In this document: piece by piece, positions 21,833 through 33,840 of the stretch
How the letters are laid out: each line of letters starts with the position of its first letter
Numbering within the stretch: position 1 is the first letter of the stretch
Origin: Azolla caroliniana
Taxonomy: Eukaryota > Polypodiophyta
Length of the DNA: 64,000 bases
Direction: 5' to 3'
Assembly: GCA_043228905.1 (NCBI GenBank)
Contig: JBHGNT010000016.1
Coordinates: forward strand, 11,966,001-12,030,000
Position numbers and translations under genes: made by a program
The notes under the pieces: generated by a model
The model's database searches: none
Told to the model about the DNA's origin: nothing
What the model saw: the letters and a program-made list of their open reading frames with translations, nothing else

Positions 21833-21899
21833 TCGTATCTCTGCTCACAATTCAGCCCTTCGCCTGCTAAGTTCTCTGAGCTAGGTGCGGTATTTTCGT

Positions 21900-22964
21900 G
21901 TTTAGTATGTGTATGGCTCATATAAGGATGTACGTTTGCAATATACACATAATATATATGTGTAAGTATACATATATCCAACGTGTGTGTATGTATATTG
22001 CATGTATATATATGGAATATGTATGTACATATGTAATGTGTAAATGTGTGTGCCTATGTGCATATATGTCAATGTGCATGGATGTGTGTTTGTAATATGT
22101 ATGTATATATGTGGAATATGTATGTACATAGTAACATATGTAATGTATGTATGTGTATGTGCATATATACATATGTCAATGTGCATGGATGTGTGTTTGT
22201 AATATGTGTGTATATATTTAATGTATGTATGCATATATATATGTGTATATGGTGATATGTATGTACATGTATGAATGTATGTATGTGTATATATGTAATG
22301 TATTTATGTATGTAATATGCATGTATATATCCGATGTATGTGTAAGTATACATATATCTAATGTGTGTGTATATATGTAAGTAATGTAGTTTGCATGGTT
22401 TCGTATAATCTATATATATGGTGATATGTGGAATATGTATGTCTATATGTAATGTATGTATGTAAATTTGTTTATTGTGTAATATGTATGGACTATGTAT
22501 ATGATATCTAATATCTAATTTATTTATGTGTGTTGTGTATATATATTATATATACATATATAATATACATATGTAACTTGTTTGTATGTGTGAAAATTTG
22601 TAAGACATATAAGATGTAATCTTATGTATTAATATGTATGTGTATGTATATATAATATGTAATTTATTTATTTACGTATATTTTTTGTGTTTGGTATGTA
22701 TATGTACATATATGGAGTTTGCATATAATTGTGTGTATAATGATATATGTGTGTAATATGTGCTATATAAAATATGTATTCTTACAAACATATTTTATAT
22801 AGCACATATTACACACATGTATGGTGATATGTGGAATAAGTATGTGCATATGTAATATATCTATGTATGTATATGTATAATGTATGTATGTATGTGCATG
22901 TAAATTTGTTTATTGTGTAATATGTATGGATTATATGATATCCAATATCTAATTTATTTATGTA

Positions 22965-23001
<37 letters not shown>

Positions 23002-23251
23002 ATATATACATATATAATATATGTAACTTGTTTGTATGTGTGAAAATTTGTAAGACGTATAAAATAATATGTAATCTTATGTATTAATATGTATGTGCAT
23101 GTATATGTATATATAATATGTAATTTATTTATTTGAGTATATTTTTTGTGTTTGGTATGTATACATATATGCAGTTGCATATAATTGTGTATAATGATAT
23201 ATGTGTGTAATATGTACTATATAAAATATGTTTGTAAGAATGTGTAGTATA
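21900..23251. repeat. TATG/TGTA simple-repeat region with internal duplication
   Basis: Some 1.35 kb of mixed TATG, TGTA and TA strings, with a TG run near 22966-22990. The block from about 22480 to 22780 recurs at about 22910-23235 (GTAACTTGTTTGTATGTGTG, then AAAATTTGTAAGA, in both), so an approximately 430-bp unit is duplicated. Tyr/His/Ile-rich ORFs here are artefacts. Confidence 0.9.
22747..22818. repeat. perfect 31-bp hairpin in the AT-rich region
   Basis: Bases 22747-22777 and 22788-22818 are exact inverted copies with a 10-nt loop. The arms include GTGCTATATAAAATATG, which is not simple repeat. Confidence 0.92.
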
Positions 23252-23253
23252 TA

Positions 23254-23275
23254 CAGTAGACATTCAGTTAAGTGC
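23254..23275 (+). repeat. left terminal inverted repeat of the pogo-like element
   Basis: CAGTAGACATTCAGTTAAGT followed by GC; pairs with 26961-26982 with two mismatches. Confidence 0.92.
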
Positions 23276-24224
23276 ACACTTTGAACACAAGAAAGAAGTG
23301 TGCACTTAACCGAGCCGCGCACTTAGGGCTTTTTAAGTCAAAAAAATTTCCCCTCTTCTCTTTAGCAGAAACCGTAGCCCAACCAGCCATCACAGAGACC
23401 GTCTCTTCTTCCATAATCAACCCATTGGTGCTCCTCGTGCTACTCCAATCCACGTTCTTGCTCCTAAATTCATCTTTAGGTATGTATTTTCTTTCCTGTT
23501 TGTTTTTTGTGTCTCTTTCTTGTGAATGAATATGAGAGAGGGAAGAGAAGAGAGCTTCTAAATTTGTGAACAATTTAGATGGTAATGTGTTAATTATTTA
23601 GAAATTATGCATAGTTTCTTTAGTTTGATATCCACATATTTGGCTGAAATATAGGGTACGAAAAATATCTATAAGTAGGGTTTTGAATCCACAAAATTTG
23701 ATTGATGGTTGAAATAGTGTAAGAAAAATATCCATAAGTAGACATTTGTTTGGAAGATGTCCATAAGCTATTAATCGATTAATCTATTAATAGTTTTCCC
23801 ATCATGTTAGTCCACATAATAAGCTATTAATCGATTATTCAATTAATCGATTAATGGCTTATTAGCTTTCTCCACATAGAACCATGCCCAACCTATTTAA
23901 TGGTAGCATTGGAACATCTAAGCTCAATTCATGATGCATTTGATAACATTAGTTTTTCTCCAAAGCAAAGCTTCAACGAAATTAGGTCAAGATTGTATCC
24001 ACATCCTAACATGTGTGCCTCCTTGATGTATAATACTCCAACTTAATTGGAGAAGACCCAATTCATTCGTCTATGAATTTTAAGTTATTTGTGACTTCAA
24101 TAAGGTTGTATGCATTAAATGTCAAAGATTTTAAACCTTTAAAAGGTTTTGTACATCTAAACTTGATTGGTAGGGGATGAAATAGTGAAGTGAATTTAGC
24201 TAATTAGCATTGCATATTACAGAG

Positions 24225-25974
24225 ATGAATTTAACCCATAAGCGAGGTGCTAGACTTCATTTGAATGATGAACAAAGGCTACAAATTTTAAATTTAGTGG
24301 AACAACCATCATCTCCTTCTCTTCGTAACATCGGTAGACAATTTGGTGTAAGTGAATTCGCTATTAGAAGTTTGATCAAGAAGAAAGATGACATACGATT
24401 GCGTGCTCAACAAAAAGATCACAATGCAAGAAAAAAACTTTTAGAGGATCAAAAGGAAAATATCCTAAATTAGAGGACCGCTTGTATGCTTGGATTGATG
24501 CATCTCGTCGATTGTCAATTGTATTACCTCCATCCGTTATTATGGAGAAGGCTCGACGATTGGCATCAGAAATGAATATTTCTGATGATGACTTCAAAGC
24601 AACTTGGGGTTGGTTTAGGAAATTTCGTCATCGTCAATGTTTGAATACTATTAATTTATATGGTGAAGGAGGGGCAGTTGATAGAAATGACCCTGAATTG
24701 TTGGCTTCTTTGGAAAGGCTTTATGTTATAGTCAATGAGTATGATTCTAACAATGTTTACAATATGGATGAAACTAGTTTGTTTTTTCGATTAGCTCCAA
24801 GATACACAATGCTTTTGCCTAGTGAAGATCCGACAACAATTCGAGGTAAGAAAAAATTGTTAGATAGAGTTACCTTAGTTGTTTGTTGTAATGCAACTGG
24901 AACTGAAAAAGTTCCAATTACTATGATTGGAAAGGCTAAGGAACCAGCTTGTATTGTTGGAAATTCATGGCCATTGCCTTATGTAGCGCAAAGAAATGCT
25001 TGGATTAATATCCCTTGCTGTAATAAGTGGTTTGATCAAGTGTTTGTGCCATTTGTTCGTTCTCGAACTAATCGCAAAGTGCTTTTAATCCTTGATAATG
25101 CACCTGGTCATGCCGAAGCATTTGAGCATGATGCTATCAAAGTGATTTTTTTCCCGGAAAATGTGACATCTTGGAAGCAACCGATGGATATGGGGATCAT
25201 TGTAGCTTTGAAAAAGAGGTATAAATATCATTTGATAAGAGAAATCTTGGCATATCATGATAGTCCAAATTATGTTAAGATTCGTTTGGAAGATGTCGCT
25301 AAACGTATGAGAAGAGGCTCTATTGATTTAGCTTTTGGAAAGTCGCCACATTTGCTAAATGCTGCGAATCTCATTGTTATTGCTTGGAATGAGATCAAGC
25401 AAGAGACAATTTTTAATTGCTATAGAAAGGTAGATATTATTCCATCATTTCGTGCTAATGATGTTGATTCAGAAGATGGTGAAATGGAAGATCAATGCAT
25501 TGATAATCTTGTTGCTTTGCTATGTAATTGCAATTTTCTTGAAAATGCACATGTAGAAGAAATTCGAGATGAGATCATGGAATGTGTAAATGCAAATTCA
25601 AATGAATCAGAAAACTTAATCAAAATCTCCTTGAGGAGATTGATGAAGTTATAACACAAGCTTCCAATGCCAATGAACCACTTGCATATGATGAAAACAA
25701 TTCAGATTCTGAGTTTGTTGAGATTCAAGACATGCATGGATGCTTAAAGGAAGAAGATGTGATTATTCCTGAACTCTTGAAAGATATTGTTGATTGTGAA
25801 GTCAAGCTAAATTCAATCACAACAGCAACTTACTTGAGTTCCGAAAAAGCAAAGCAAGTACAATCAACTTTATCAAGTGCTCGTCGAATCATTCAAGAAA
25901 CAAATTCTGCCATTGTTTCTAAGTGTATCGCTAAAAGTAGGCAAATGACCTTACGTGATTTTGGTATGAAGTAG
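24225..25974 (+). pseudogene. pogo-like transposase, two frameshifts
   Basis: The ATG at 24225 opens a psq/CENP-B type helix-turn-helix (LRNIGRQFGVSEFAIRSLI). A frameshift near 24465 moves to the frame with the second DNA-binding domain (YAWIDASRRLSIVLPPSV, WGWFRKFRHR). The catalytic domain shows D1 in NVYNMDETSLFF, D2 in LLILDNAPGH and D3 in WKQPMDMG, with exactly 30 residues between D2 and D3, the pogo/Tigger spacing. A second frameshift near 25610-25630 leads to the acidic C-terminal part, ending KSRQMTLRDFGMK at 25974. The catalytic residues are intact, so decay is recent or the frame errors are few. Confidence 0.92.
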
Positions 25975-26138
25975 AGAAAGACTGAAGATCATATTTTTGT
26001 TGATCTTTTTGTTGTTTTCTAAATGTTTGGAACAAATTTCTATTTGGTCTAATGTAATTTCATCCTGAAATAATGGAATTTCTTTGATCTGGATTTTGAC
26101 CTCTAAAAAAAACGTTGTCGTAGTGTAGGTTGCACACT

Positions 26139-26945
26139 ATGTGGAAATTATATTTTTGTCCCTCCGGATAGAGAATGGAGTGCTCGGTGAGAACCGGAAG
26201 AAAACGGCATACCGGCAAGGAGGAAAACGGCATACCGGCAAGGAAGAAAACGGCATACCGGCAAGGAAGAGCCGGATAAAGAGACATAAATGTAAAAGAA
26301 AGGAAATACTCACTACTGCGCAAGGCATGATTCAAACTCTGCACCTCCACGTTGACAAACCCCAACCTTACCATTACATTAACTTATCTTAAGTGTTTTA
26401 AATATAGATTTAATACGTATAAGACCTTTATTTATGCATACCTTTATTAAAAGGTAAATCGTGTATTTTTTTAATATATGAAAAAGAAAATTAAACACGA
26501 GACACTAAAAATAACTCATGCACATCTAGCGTGCATGAGCCCTATACTTAGGAAATAAAAAAGCATCACATGCACATTTAGTGGACATGAACACTTTTTG
26601 TAAAAAAAAAAGCATGAAGCCATGCTTAGCTCTTCCTTCCTTATATAAGGAGGAGAGAAATATATAAAGGGTTGTTGATTATTTGGATTAAGTATTAATG
26701 AATACAAAAATTATTCGTGGGATTCACGATTTATACATCTACTTCTCTCTTAACACCCTAAGTACCAATTAATATAGTATACTCGTGTGATTCACGAGTT
26801 TCTTATCTTTCTCTTTGCTATTTATTCATAATTAATCTCTATCTCACGAAGTTCTTTCTCCTAGTCCAAGACCTCTGTGGTTCCCACCCGACTCACGCAA
26901 CGATCCGGAGCCGAAAGGCACGACAACGTACTTAATAGAATGGTT
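26139..26945. other. non-coding right part of the transposon, possible nested LTR
   Basis: No protein similarity. TTATATAAGGAGGAG near 26640 is a TATA-like box followed about 110 bp later by a short GTGGGATTCACG motif found again near 26786; this organisation resembles an LTR. Ends could not be fixed. Confidence 0.35.
26199..26270. repeat. three 24-bp tandem repeats
   Basis: AAAACGGCATACCGGCAAGG occurs three times in a row with GAAG or GAGG linkers. Confidence 0.9.
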
Positions 26946-26960
26946 TACTTAAGTGGACAC

Positions 26961-26982
26961 GCACTTTACCGAATGTCTACTG
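26961..26982 (-). repeat. right terminal inverted repeat of the pogo-like element
   Basis: Reads CAGTAGACATTCGGTAAAGT followed by GC on the minus strand; TA follows at 26983. Confidence 0.92.
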
Positions 26983-27014
26983 TATATATATATATATGGT
27001 TGATTCTAATATAT

Positions 27015-27257
27015 TGTGAAATGCTCTCAAGAATAGCCTTCCATTCATTATGTCTCAAGTTACATTTTATAGACTCTCTCTTAGCGTGGAGGGTGTTCTC
27101 CCGCTCCAATTAGCTCTACTAATTATGGGGCTTGGTGGGGGCCTAGTTTGGGTGTGGTGCATGAGGCTTGGTAGGGGCCTAATTTGGGTGTGGTCTATGT
27201 GTGGTGCATGGGGCTTGGTAGGGGCCTAATCTAGGTGTGGTCCATGTGACCACCACA
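27015..27257 (-). repeat. 3-prime LTR of gypsy copy 2
   Basis: 243 bp, TGTGGTGGTC start at 27257 and TTTCACA end at 27015 on the minus strand; one difference from the 5-prime LTR. Confidence 0.93.
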
Positions 27258-27278
27258 ATTCCCCCTTGTAAAAAAAAG

Positions 27279-30200
27279 TTACTGTGCAGTCGAAGCGCGA
27301 CGAGGCGTGGACGACGGTTCCAGACGGGGGGATGACACGGGCGTGGGCGCAGGCATGAGTGTGGGCGGGGGCGGTGGTAGTTGATGGAAGGGCTTCATGC
27401 AAGACTGGTGAGCAAAGGTAGAGCGGTTGTTGGAGGCGCGGCGGAGCAGGTATGTAGTGTCGCGTATCTGCTTTTGAACTTCGAAGGGACCGATCCATCG
27501 GTGCATGAGCGATTCGCTGAGACCACGACGACGGATGGGGAAGTAGACGAGGACTTTGTCACCGACGTGGTATTGATGGTCGACACGGCCTATATCGTGT
27601 TGTCGTTTTTGGCGTAGTTGTGCTTGGTGCAGGTTGCTCGTGATGGCTTTGCGGAGGAGGGGCTGGAGTTGTTGTAGGTGGGACCACCAAGACACTGCGT
27701 CAGCGTAGAGTCGTGTGGTTGGTTGCGGGACTGCCACTTCTGGGGGTAAGCGCGGGTCCCTTCCGTAAAGGGCCCGAAATGGGCTAATGCGGGTAGAGGC
27801 TTGCACAGTTGTGTTGTAGGCATGCGTAACGAAGGGCAAGATTCGGTCCCAGGTTGAGTGCAGCGGATCGATGTAGGCTGAGATTTGTTGTTTTAAGGTT
27901 CGATTGAGGCGCTCCGTCAACCCATTCGTTTGCGGATGGTAGGGTGACGTGAATAACTGTTGGATTCCTAGTTGTGTTGAAACGAGGCGTAGGAGCTCAC
28001 CGTTGAACTGGGGTCCTCGATCGGACAAGATTTGGAGTGGGCAACCGTGGGGGAAGATGATTTTCTCCAATAGTTTGGAGGCGATGGTCATAGCCTTTGC
28101 ATCTAGGATAGTGGCCGTCTCAGCCCAACGCGTCAAGTACTCGGTGATGACGAGGATGAATTTGTTCCCTCCTTGTGACTCGGGAAAGGGGCCCATAATG
28201 TCCCATCCGACGATTTCAAATGGAGCTTGAACTTGTATCGGATGTAAGAGGCCTTGAGCCACTTGAGGTGATTTGATGGCCTGACATAAGTTGCATGCTT
28301 TGATGTAGGAGGCGACCTCGTGGCGTAGCCCAGGCCAATAGAATTTGCGACGAATTTTGTCGAGTACCTTATGAAAACCCAAGTGCCCGGACAACGGGTG
28401 ATCGTGGAAGAAACGAAGGTAAGACTGGCGTAGTTGCTCAGGCACGTAGACTCGGGGTTCTTTGCCTACTTGACAAAAAAGTAGGACATTATCCTAGATC
28501 ATGAATTGCTTGGTGAGGGATGATGTCGGTTCAGCTCGTAGGCGGTGGCAGATATCTTGGATTTGTTTGTCGTGTTGTTGCATGTTGGCCATTTGGGACG
28601 AGGATATGGGGAAATCGATTGTGTTGGAGGTGATCTGGTTCGCCTGAAAGGATATGCGGGATAATCCATCGGCGACGATGTTTTGTGGACCATGGCGATA
28701 GCGCAGAGTGAATGTGTAATCCTGTAGCGCCAAAACCCAACGAAGTAAGCGGCCGGGTGGATGAGCCTTCTTTATGAGGGAGAGCAATTGCTGATGGTCG
28801 GTTTCGACTGATGTATTTGATCCGTGAAGGTATGGGTGGAAACGATGGAATGCCCAGACGATGGCGAGGAACTCTTTTTCAGTTGTCGAGTAATTTTGTT
28901 CGGCTTTGGTAAGTGACCGACTAATGTAGGCAATCGGGCGGAGTTGGTCGTTGTCGTCGGATTGGAGCAGGACCGCACCAAGGCCGACATTGGAGGCATC
29001 CGTCTGCAGATGGAAAGGCTTCGTGAAATCAGGGTGGGCCAGGAGGTCAGAGGCTTGGAGTATTCTCTTGAGCTATAGGAAGCTGGATTCGCAGGCTTCG
29101 GTCCACAGGAAGGGTGCGTCTTTTTGTAGGAGCGCGCGTAGTGGGGCTGACAGGTCGGCTAGCCGTGGGATGAAACGAAGAGAGAACGTGAGGAGGCCGA
29201 GGAAGCGTTGAAGCTGCTTGACTGTGGTGGGGCGTGGGAATTTTTGGACTGCTTCTGTCTTCTCCGGGTCCATTTGTATTCCGTCGGAGGAGATGACGTA
29301 CCCAAGGAAGCGGAGGCACGTACTACCCCATCGGCACTTCTTCCATTGCAGCTGCAATCGATAGCGTTGAACACAAGTTAGGACCTCCCAAAGGACTTGA
29401 AGGTGTTCTGCCCAAGTGCTTGTATGTACCAGAATATCGTCTAGATAGACGATGACAACACAGCGGGTGATGAGATCATTGAAGATGGCATTAGCCATTC
29501 GCTGGAATGTGCTCCCCGCATCAGATAGGCCAAAGGGCATCCGTGTGAACTGAAAAATGCCTTTCCTAGTGCGGAATGCAGTTTTGTGGGCATCGTGAGG
29601 ATTCATCGGGATCTGCCAATATCCCGAGGCTAGATCGAGGGAGGTGAAGTACTTTGATTTGCCAAGCTGGTCGAGGAGGTCATCGATACGAGGGAGAGGG
29701 TATCGGTCATGGGTGGTGACATGGTTCAGTTGTCGGAAGTTGACACAAAAGTGGTAAGAACCATCCCCTTTCTTTACCCTGTGTCGCTCCGAGATCCACT
29801 CGCTCTTGGAAGGTGTGATAATCCCTTGTTGGAGCATAGTTTTGACGGCGTTGTCGATGCGCTCGTGGTCGAGATGCGAGCGATGTCGGGGAGCTGCATT
29901 GATGGGGCGGGCGTTGCCTATAGGAATCGTGTGGTGAATCGGAAAACGGACCGAGGGAGGTTTTACAGGTGGTGTAGACAACGAGGGAAAGGTGGCGAGG
30001 AGCCATCTGATGTCATTGATGCGCTCCGCCGGTGATATCAGGTACTGTGTGTTGCTGATGTGGGTGGTATCCCGCGGAGTAGTGAAGAGCGCGATCGGAA
30101 TGTGATTTGGGAGGATGAGCTGTTGTGCGGAGAAATCGAGACAGGCTCGACTATGGAGGAACCAATCACATCCCAAGGTGATTGGGAACAACTGGCGCGG

Positions 30201-30563
30201 GAGGACGTAGAAACGATGGTGGATCTGGGCGGAACTAATGGTGAGCATGCACCTGACTTGCGTATGTGAGTGGTACACCCGTTGTTGATCGCCGAAGAGG
30301 ATTTTAATGGGCGGTGCGTGGCTCGTGGGAAGTTATAATTGGGTGACTAAATCTGCGCTAATGGAAGAGATGTTGCTGCCGGAGTCGAGGAGAACTTCTT
30401 GGGTTGTGTGATGGAGGCGGGCGATTGTGGTACAAACGGGCGAAGTTGATGAAGTGGAGGCGTGGATGTGTGGGGGCGGCTCGATCATGGGAGAAACGGG
30501 AGAAGTTGAGGACGTGGAGACGTGGACGTGCGGGGGCGGCTCTCCCTGCGGCACCCCGCGCAT
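27279..30563 (-). pseudogene. gypsy copy 2 pol, three nonsense codons
   Basis: Starts with the ATG of TAATG at 30565-30561. Protease (LLDSGSNISSISADLV), RT (FGLSDAGSTFQ, VIVYLDDILV), RNase H and integrase appear in one frame, interrupted by TAA at 30333-30335 and TAG at 29073-29075 and 28494-28496; at each place copy 1 has CAA or CAG. The integrase reads through to 27279 and includes the part missing in copy 1: VGDKVLVYFPIRRRGLSESL and the GPFEVQKQI fold, then a Pro/Thr/Ser-rich tail without a chromodomain. Integrase D, D, E residues are intact. Confidence 0.93.
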
Positions 30564-31514
30564 TAGTTTTCCGGGAGCTCAGAGAGGGAGGCAGCGTCAG
30601 CTAATTGGACGTTCTGCTTCTGTTGGTGATTCTGCCACTTTCGGCAGTGACGCCGAATGTGGCCATAGTTGTTGCAGTAGAAACATTTGGGGCGTCCCTG
30701 GCTGTCTCGTTCGGGCAATGCACGCTTGGCATGTAATTGCGCGTTCTGGATGTCGATGTCCATGGGAGTGACGGCTGGTATAGTGTTTGTATGATCATGA
30801 CTGAGATTACCTGGTGTGTGCATGTCGTGCGCGTCTGCAGCTTCGATGCATTGGGCAGTGAGGATGGCTTCGTGTAGTGTCGTCGGGCCTTGATCGCGTA
30901 CACGGCGGCGGAGGTCATGTCGTATACGCGGCCAGAAAAAAAAACAACTTCATGTCCTCCGACATGTTGGCGTCGGCCCGGCGTAGGATTTGCACAAAAC
31001 GAACCGCGAACTGGGTGATGGGTTCGCGTGGTTGTTGGGTAATTGACTCAAGTTGTTGTAGGGCCGTCTGGCGGGAGTCTTGATGAGCAAAATTCCGAAT
31101 CATGGCTGCCCGTAACAGATCCCAGTCGTTGCGTGTCTCTTCGGGTTGTTGTACAAGCCATGTTGTCGCGATATTCTCGAGGAGTGTCTTCATCTCCATT
31201 GCCTTCCGAGGGTGTGGCCACTGGTGGTAACTGGCCACCATTTCGAAATGATCCAGCCAAGAGAGGACGTCTTCCGATGGTAGGCCAGAGAACGGTTTTG
31301 GGCGAACTCGAGAGTCCGGGAGATTTTGTTGTGGCTCGGATCGTGCTGAAAGAAAGGACAATATGGCTTGGTTAGTATGGTTAACTTGTAAAATGATGTT
31401 GGACAGAGCTTGAACCAGTTGGTCGATTGGCGATGTGGGCTGGTGTCCTTGATTGTGTTGTAGGAATTCCGGATTCAACGAGTTTGCGTTGCCGTCGTTG
31501 TTGTCGTGTTGCAT
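30563..31514 (-). pseudogene. gypsy copy 2 gag, frameshifted
   Basis: Same capsid and CCHC knuckle (CFYCNNYGHIRRHC) as copy 1. The homopolymer at 30936-30944 has nine bases against eight in copy 1, which shifts the frame after EDMKLFFF. The CAG that became TAG in copy 1 is intact here. The ORF end TAA overlaps the pol ATG by one base. A homopolymer length error in sequencing could also give this shift. Confidence 0.9.
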
Positions 31515-31590
31515 CGTGGTGGGCGTTGTTGGGGTCGTGAGTTGGGGTGGCTTGGCCCGTCTTCTCCACCAAGATGTGAAATGCTCAAGA

Positions 31591-31833
31591 TGTGAAATGC
31601 TCTCAAGAATAGCCTTCCATTCATTATGTCTCAAGTTACATTTTATAGACTCTCTCTTAGCGTGGTGGGTGTTCTCCCGCTCCAATTAGCTCTACTAATT
31701 ATGGGGCTTGGTGGGGGCCTAGTTTGGGTGTGGTGCATGAGGCTTGGTAGGGGCCTAATTTGGGTGTGGTCTATGTGTGGTGCATGGGGCTTGGTAGGGG
31801 CCTAATCTAGGTGTGGTCCATGTGACCACCACA
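31591..31833 (-). repeat. 5-prime LTR of gypsy copy 2
   Basis: 243 bp; followed on the minus strand by a second copy of the 16-bp string GAGCATTTCACATCTT instead of an obvious tRNA primer site. Confidence 0.93.
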
Positions 31834-32150
31834 ATATATATATATGGCTGATTATACATACATACATATATATATACATTCATACATACATATGTGTATG
31901 TATGTATGCATGTATTTATATATGTAGTATGCAATGTATTTCTGTATGTGTATGTAAATATTTACACATGGTATTATATATTTGTACATATATTTACGTT
32001 TAGTCAAGTATGCATGTATAAATCGGTGTAATGTATGTATATACATATTCATGGATGTAATGTTTGAATGTAGATACATATGCATGCATGCATGTATATG
32101 TATGTATGTATGTATGAAAGAGTATATGTATATATGCTACTCCAAATATG
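31834..32150. repeat. TA and TATG simple repeats
   Basis: Begins with (AT)n, then TATG/CATA mixtures. ATATATGGCTGATT here resembles ATATATGGTTGATT left of gypsy copy 2 at about 26990. Confidence 0.85.
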
Positions 32151-32879
32151 AGTATTGTTTGCATAATACTTGTTTACTATCTCATTAAAATATCAAATAT
32201 TTCATGGGCTTATGTAATTTTTTTTCTAGCATAATTGATGATACCCTTATCTAAATATATATTTCAAATATTTATTAATACCCTTATATATATATACATT
32301 TTGTACCTGAATGGCTCATTTAAACCCCTTTTGATGAACTCAAGTGCTTTCGTACAAGTTTCAACAGTGAAGCCCTCGGGCATCTCTCTCTCTCTCTCTC
32401 TCTCTTGCCCTCACTATCTTTCTCTCTTCCTCTCTCGTGAGTCTTACGCAGTCAGTACTCTTAGTACTAATAGTACTTCCCTTCTCTAGTACTGATTCTC
32501 TCTCTGTTTTAGTACTATTCTTGACAATATTTATACCTCTTCCTACGCCCCTTGAATAGATTTGCCTTTCCAAAAGACTGTCCATTCATTGGTTGTCAAG
32601 ATCATAATAGTGCATGCACCTACCATTCCCTCTATCCAATCACATTAGTCCCTTTCTAACATTAGTGGACATACCCTTCACTTATGTAAATATTAGTGAT
32701 GTACCCTTCCCTACGTTATGTGTACAGAACAACCTCCCCAAATAATAATCCCTAATTATGTGTGTAAACTCAACAAACTCCTATATGGTATGCCAAGACT
32801 CATAGGTTCCTCCTATCAACCAAATTTTGACAACTTCAATCAAAACCTAATCTACATATATATGAGGAAAACAAAGTCG
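32151..32879. other. no gene seen; CT microsatellite
   Basis: A CT run lies at about 32383-32405. Variants of AGTACTAATAGTACT recur near 32455-32515. The segment leads into the copia fragment and could be its decayed upstream part. Confidence 0.4.
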
Positions 32880-33840
32880 GACATTTAGCTCTCACAAGTC
32901 TATGTGGATGATCTATCTATTGCTTGGACATCAAAAGAAAGGGTGGTGAAGTTTATTTCAGAGTTACAACAACAATTCCCTATCAAGAATTTGGGGCCAT
33001 TAAAACATTTTCATGATATTCATGTAAAAGGGAATCAAATTGTAGGTATAGTCTCCCTATCGAACAAAAATTTATTCATAATATAGTAACCAAGTTTGAT
33101 ATCCTTGAGTGTTTTCCCATCTCCATTCCCTTTACAATACCATGCAAATTATCATCCCAAATTTCACCGCATACAATTAAAGAATATCTCGTATTGACAA
33201 ATGTTGGGGAGCGGTGAATACCTCATCAACTACACTCAGCTTGACTTATCATTTGCCATTGGATATCTATCCAGATTTATGGAGAATCCTCAAGGTAAAA
33301 GAGTATTAAGATATCTGAAGCACACAAGGGATGCCACTCACACATCATTTTCTAAAGCTCAAAAGACAAATATATCCAAGCTTGGCTATCGACACCACTA
33401 CATGGCTGGATAGATGCAGATTGAGGGAGGGGGGGGGGGGGGGGGGGGGGGGGGGACAAGCATACCTCGTGATCTACATCTAACTATGTATTTCTATTTG
33501 TAGGTGGTGCCATTTCATGGCTAACAAAGAAACAAGCTATGGTAGCGCTCTCCCCCATCGAACAAGAATACACACTACTAGTTAACCTCACTACCATGGT
33601 TGACGTCCATCATTGATGAACTAACCATCCTCAAAATCTCCAAATTCAAGTTTTCGTGAGATAACCAATCCTACATCAAAATTATCAAGGACCCCAAGAT
33701 CACAAAGAAACAAGCATATCCGAACACACCATCACTTTCTCTTAGAACTTGTTGAAGAATATAAACTTACTATCGAACGTGCTTCAATTGAAGTAATGTG
33801 GGCTCTCACCAAGACTGTACCCAATGCAAAACATTAGAAA
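32880..33840 (+). pseudogene. copia RT-RNase H fragment
   Basis: The catalytic block QVYVDDLSIAW and FPIKNLGPLKHF mark a Ty1/copia RT. YLINYTQLDLSFAIGYLSRF and QGKRVLRYLKHT continue it in another frame. RNase H appears after the G run (GGAISWLTKKQAMVALS) and in the tail near 33720-33830. Frame changes and the homopolymer make it a relic; gag, protease and integrase are absent. Confidence 0.85.
33429..33455 (+). repeat. 27-nt G homopolymer
   Basis: Twenty-seven uninterrupted G residues lie inside the copia RNase H, after codons for GWIDAD. Such a run can form G-quadruplex DNA and is a usual place for sequencing length errors. Confidence 0.95.

Larger units (their letters stand above)
16750..21870 (-). 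mobile_element. L1-like LINE, decayed
   Basis: Two minus-strand ORF regions in LINE order fill this interval: ORF1 with a DUF4283-like part and a zinc knuckle, then ORF2 with endonuclease and reverse transcriptase. ORF1 with these two parts is characteristic of plant L1-type LINEs. Ends are approximate; I see no clear poly-A tail or target duplication. Confidence 0.85.
23254..26982 (+). mobile_element. pogo/Tigger-like DNA transposon (Tc1/mariner superfamily)
   Basis: The ends are terminal inverted repeats of 22 bp with two mismatches: CAGTAGACATTC at 23254 and its complement at 26971-26982. TA stands on both sides (23252-23253 and 26983-26984), the target duplication of this superfamily. 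A 1.75-kb transposase pseudogene with a CENP-B-like DNA-binding part and a DD30D catalytic triad lies inside. Total 3729 bp. About 1 kb of the right part is non-coding and may include another insertion. Confidence 0.93.
27015..31833 (-). mobile_element. short-LTR Ty3/gypsy element, copy 2, full length
   Basis: Two 243-bp LTRs (27015-27257 and 31591-31833) bound a gag-pol element of 4819 bp, the same family as 11487-15632. The LTRs differ at one base by eye (GTGGAGG against GTGGTGG). ATAT stands directly outside both ends, as for copy 1. A polypurine tract (AAGGGGGAAT on the minus strand, 27258-27269) precedes the 3-prime LTR. The coding region has three nonsense codons and one frameshift, so the copy is young but defective. 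Confidence 0.95.

Noticed and set aside
21898-23180. Tyr/His/Ile/Thr-rich ORFs
   Set aside because: They are translations of TATG-type simple repeats.
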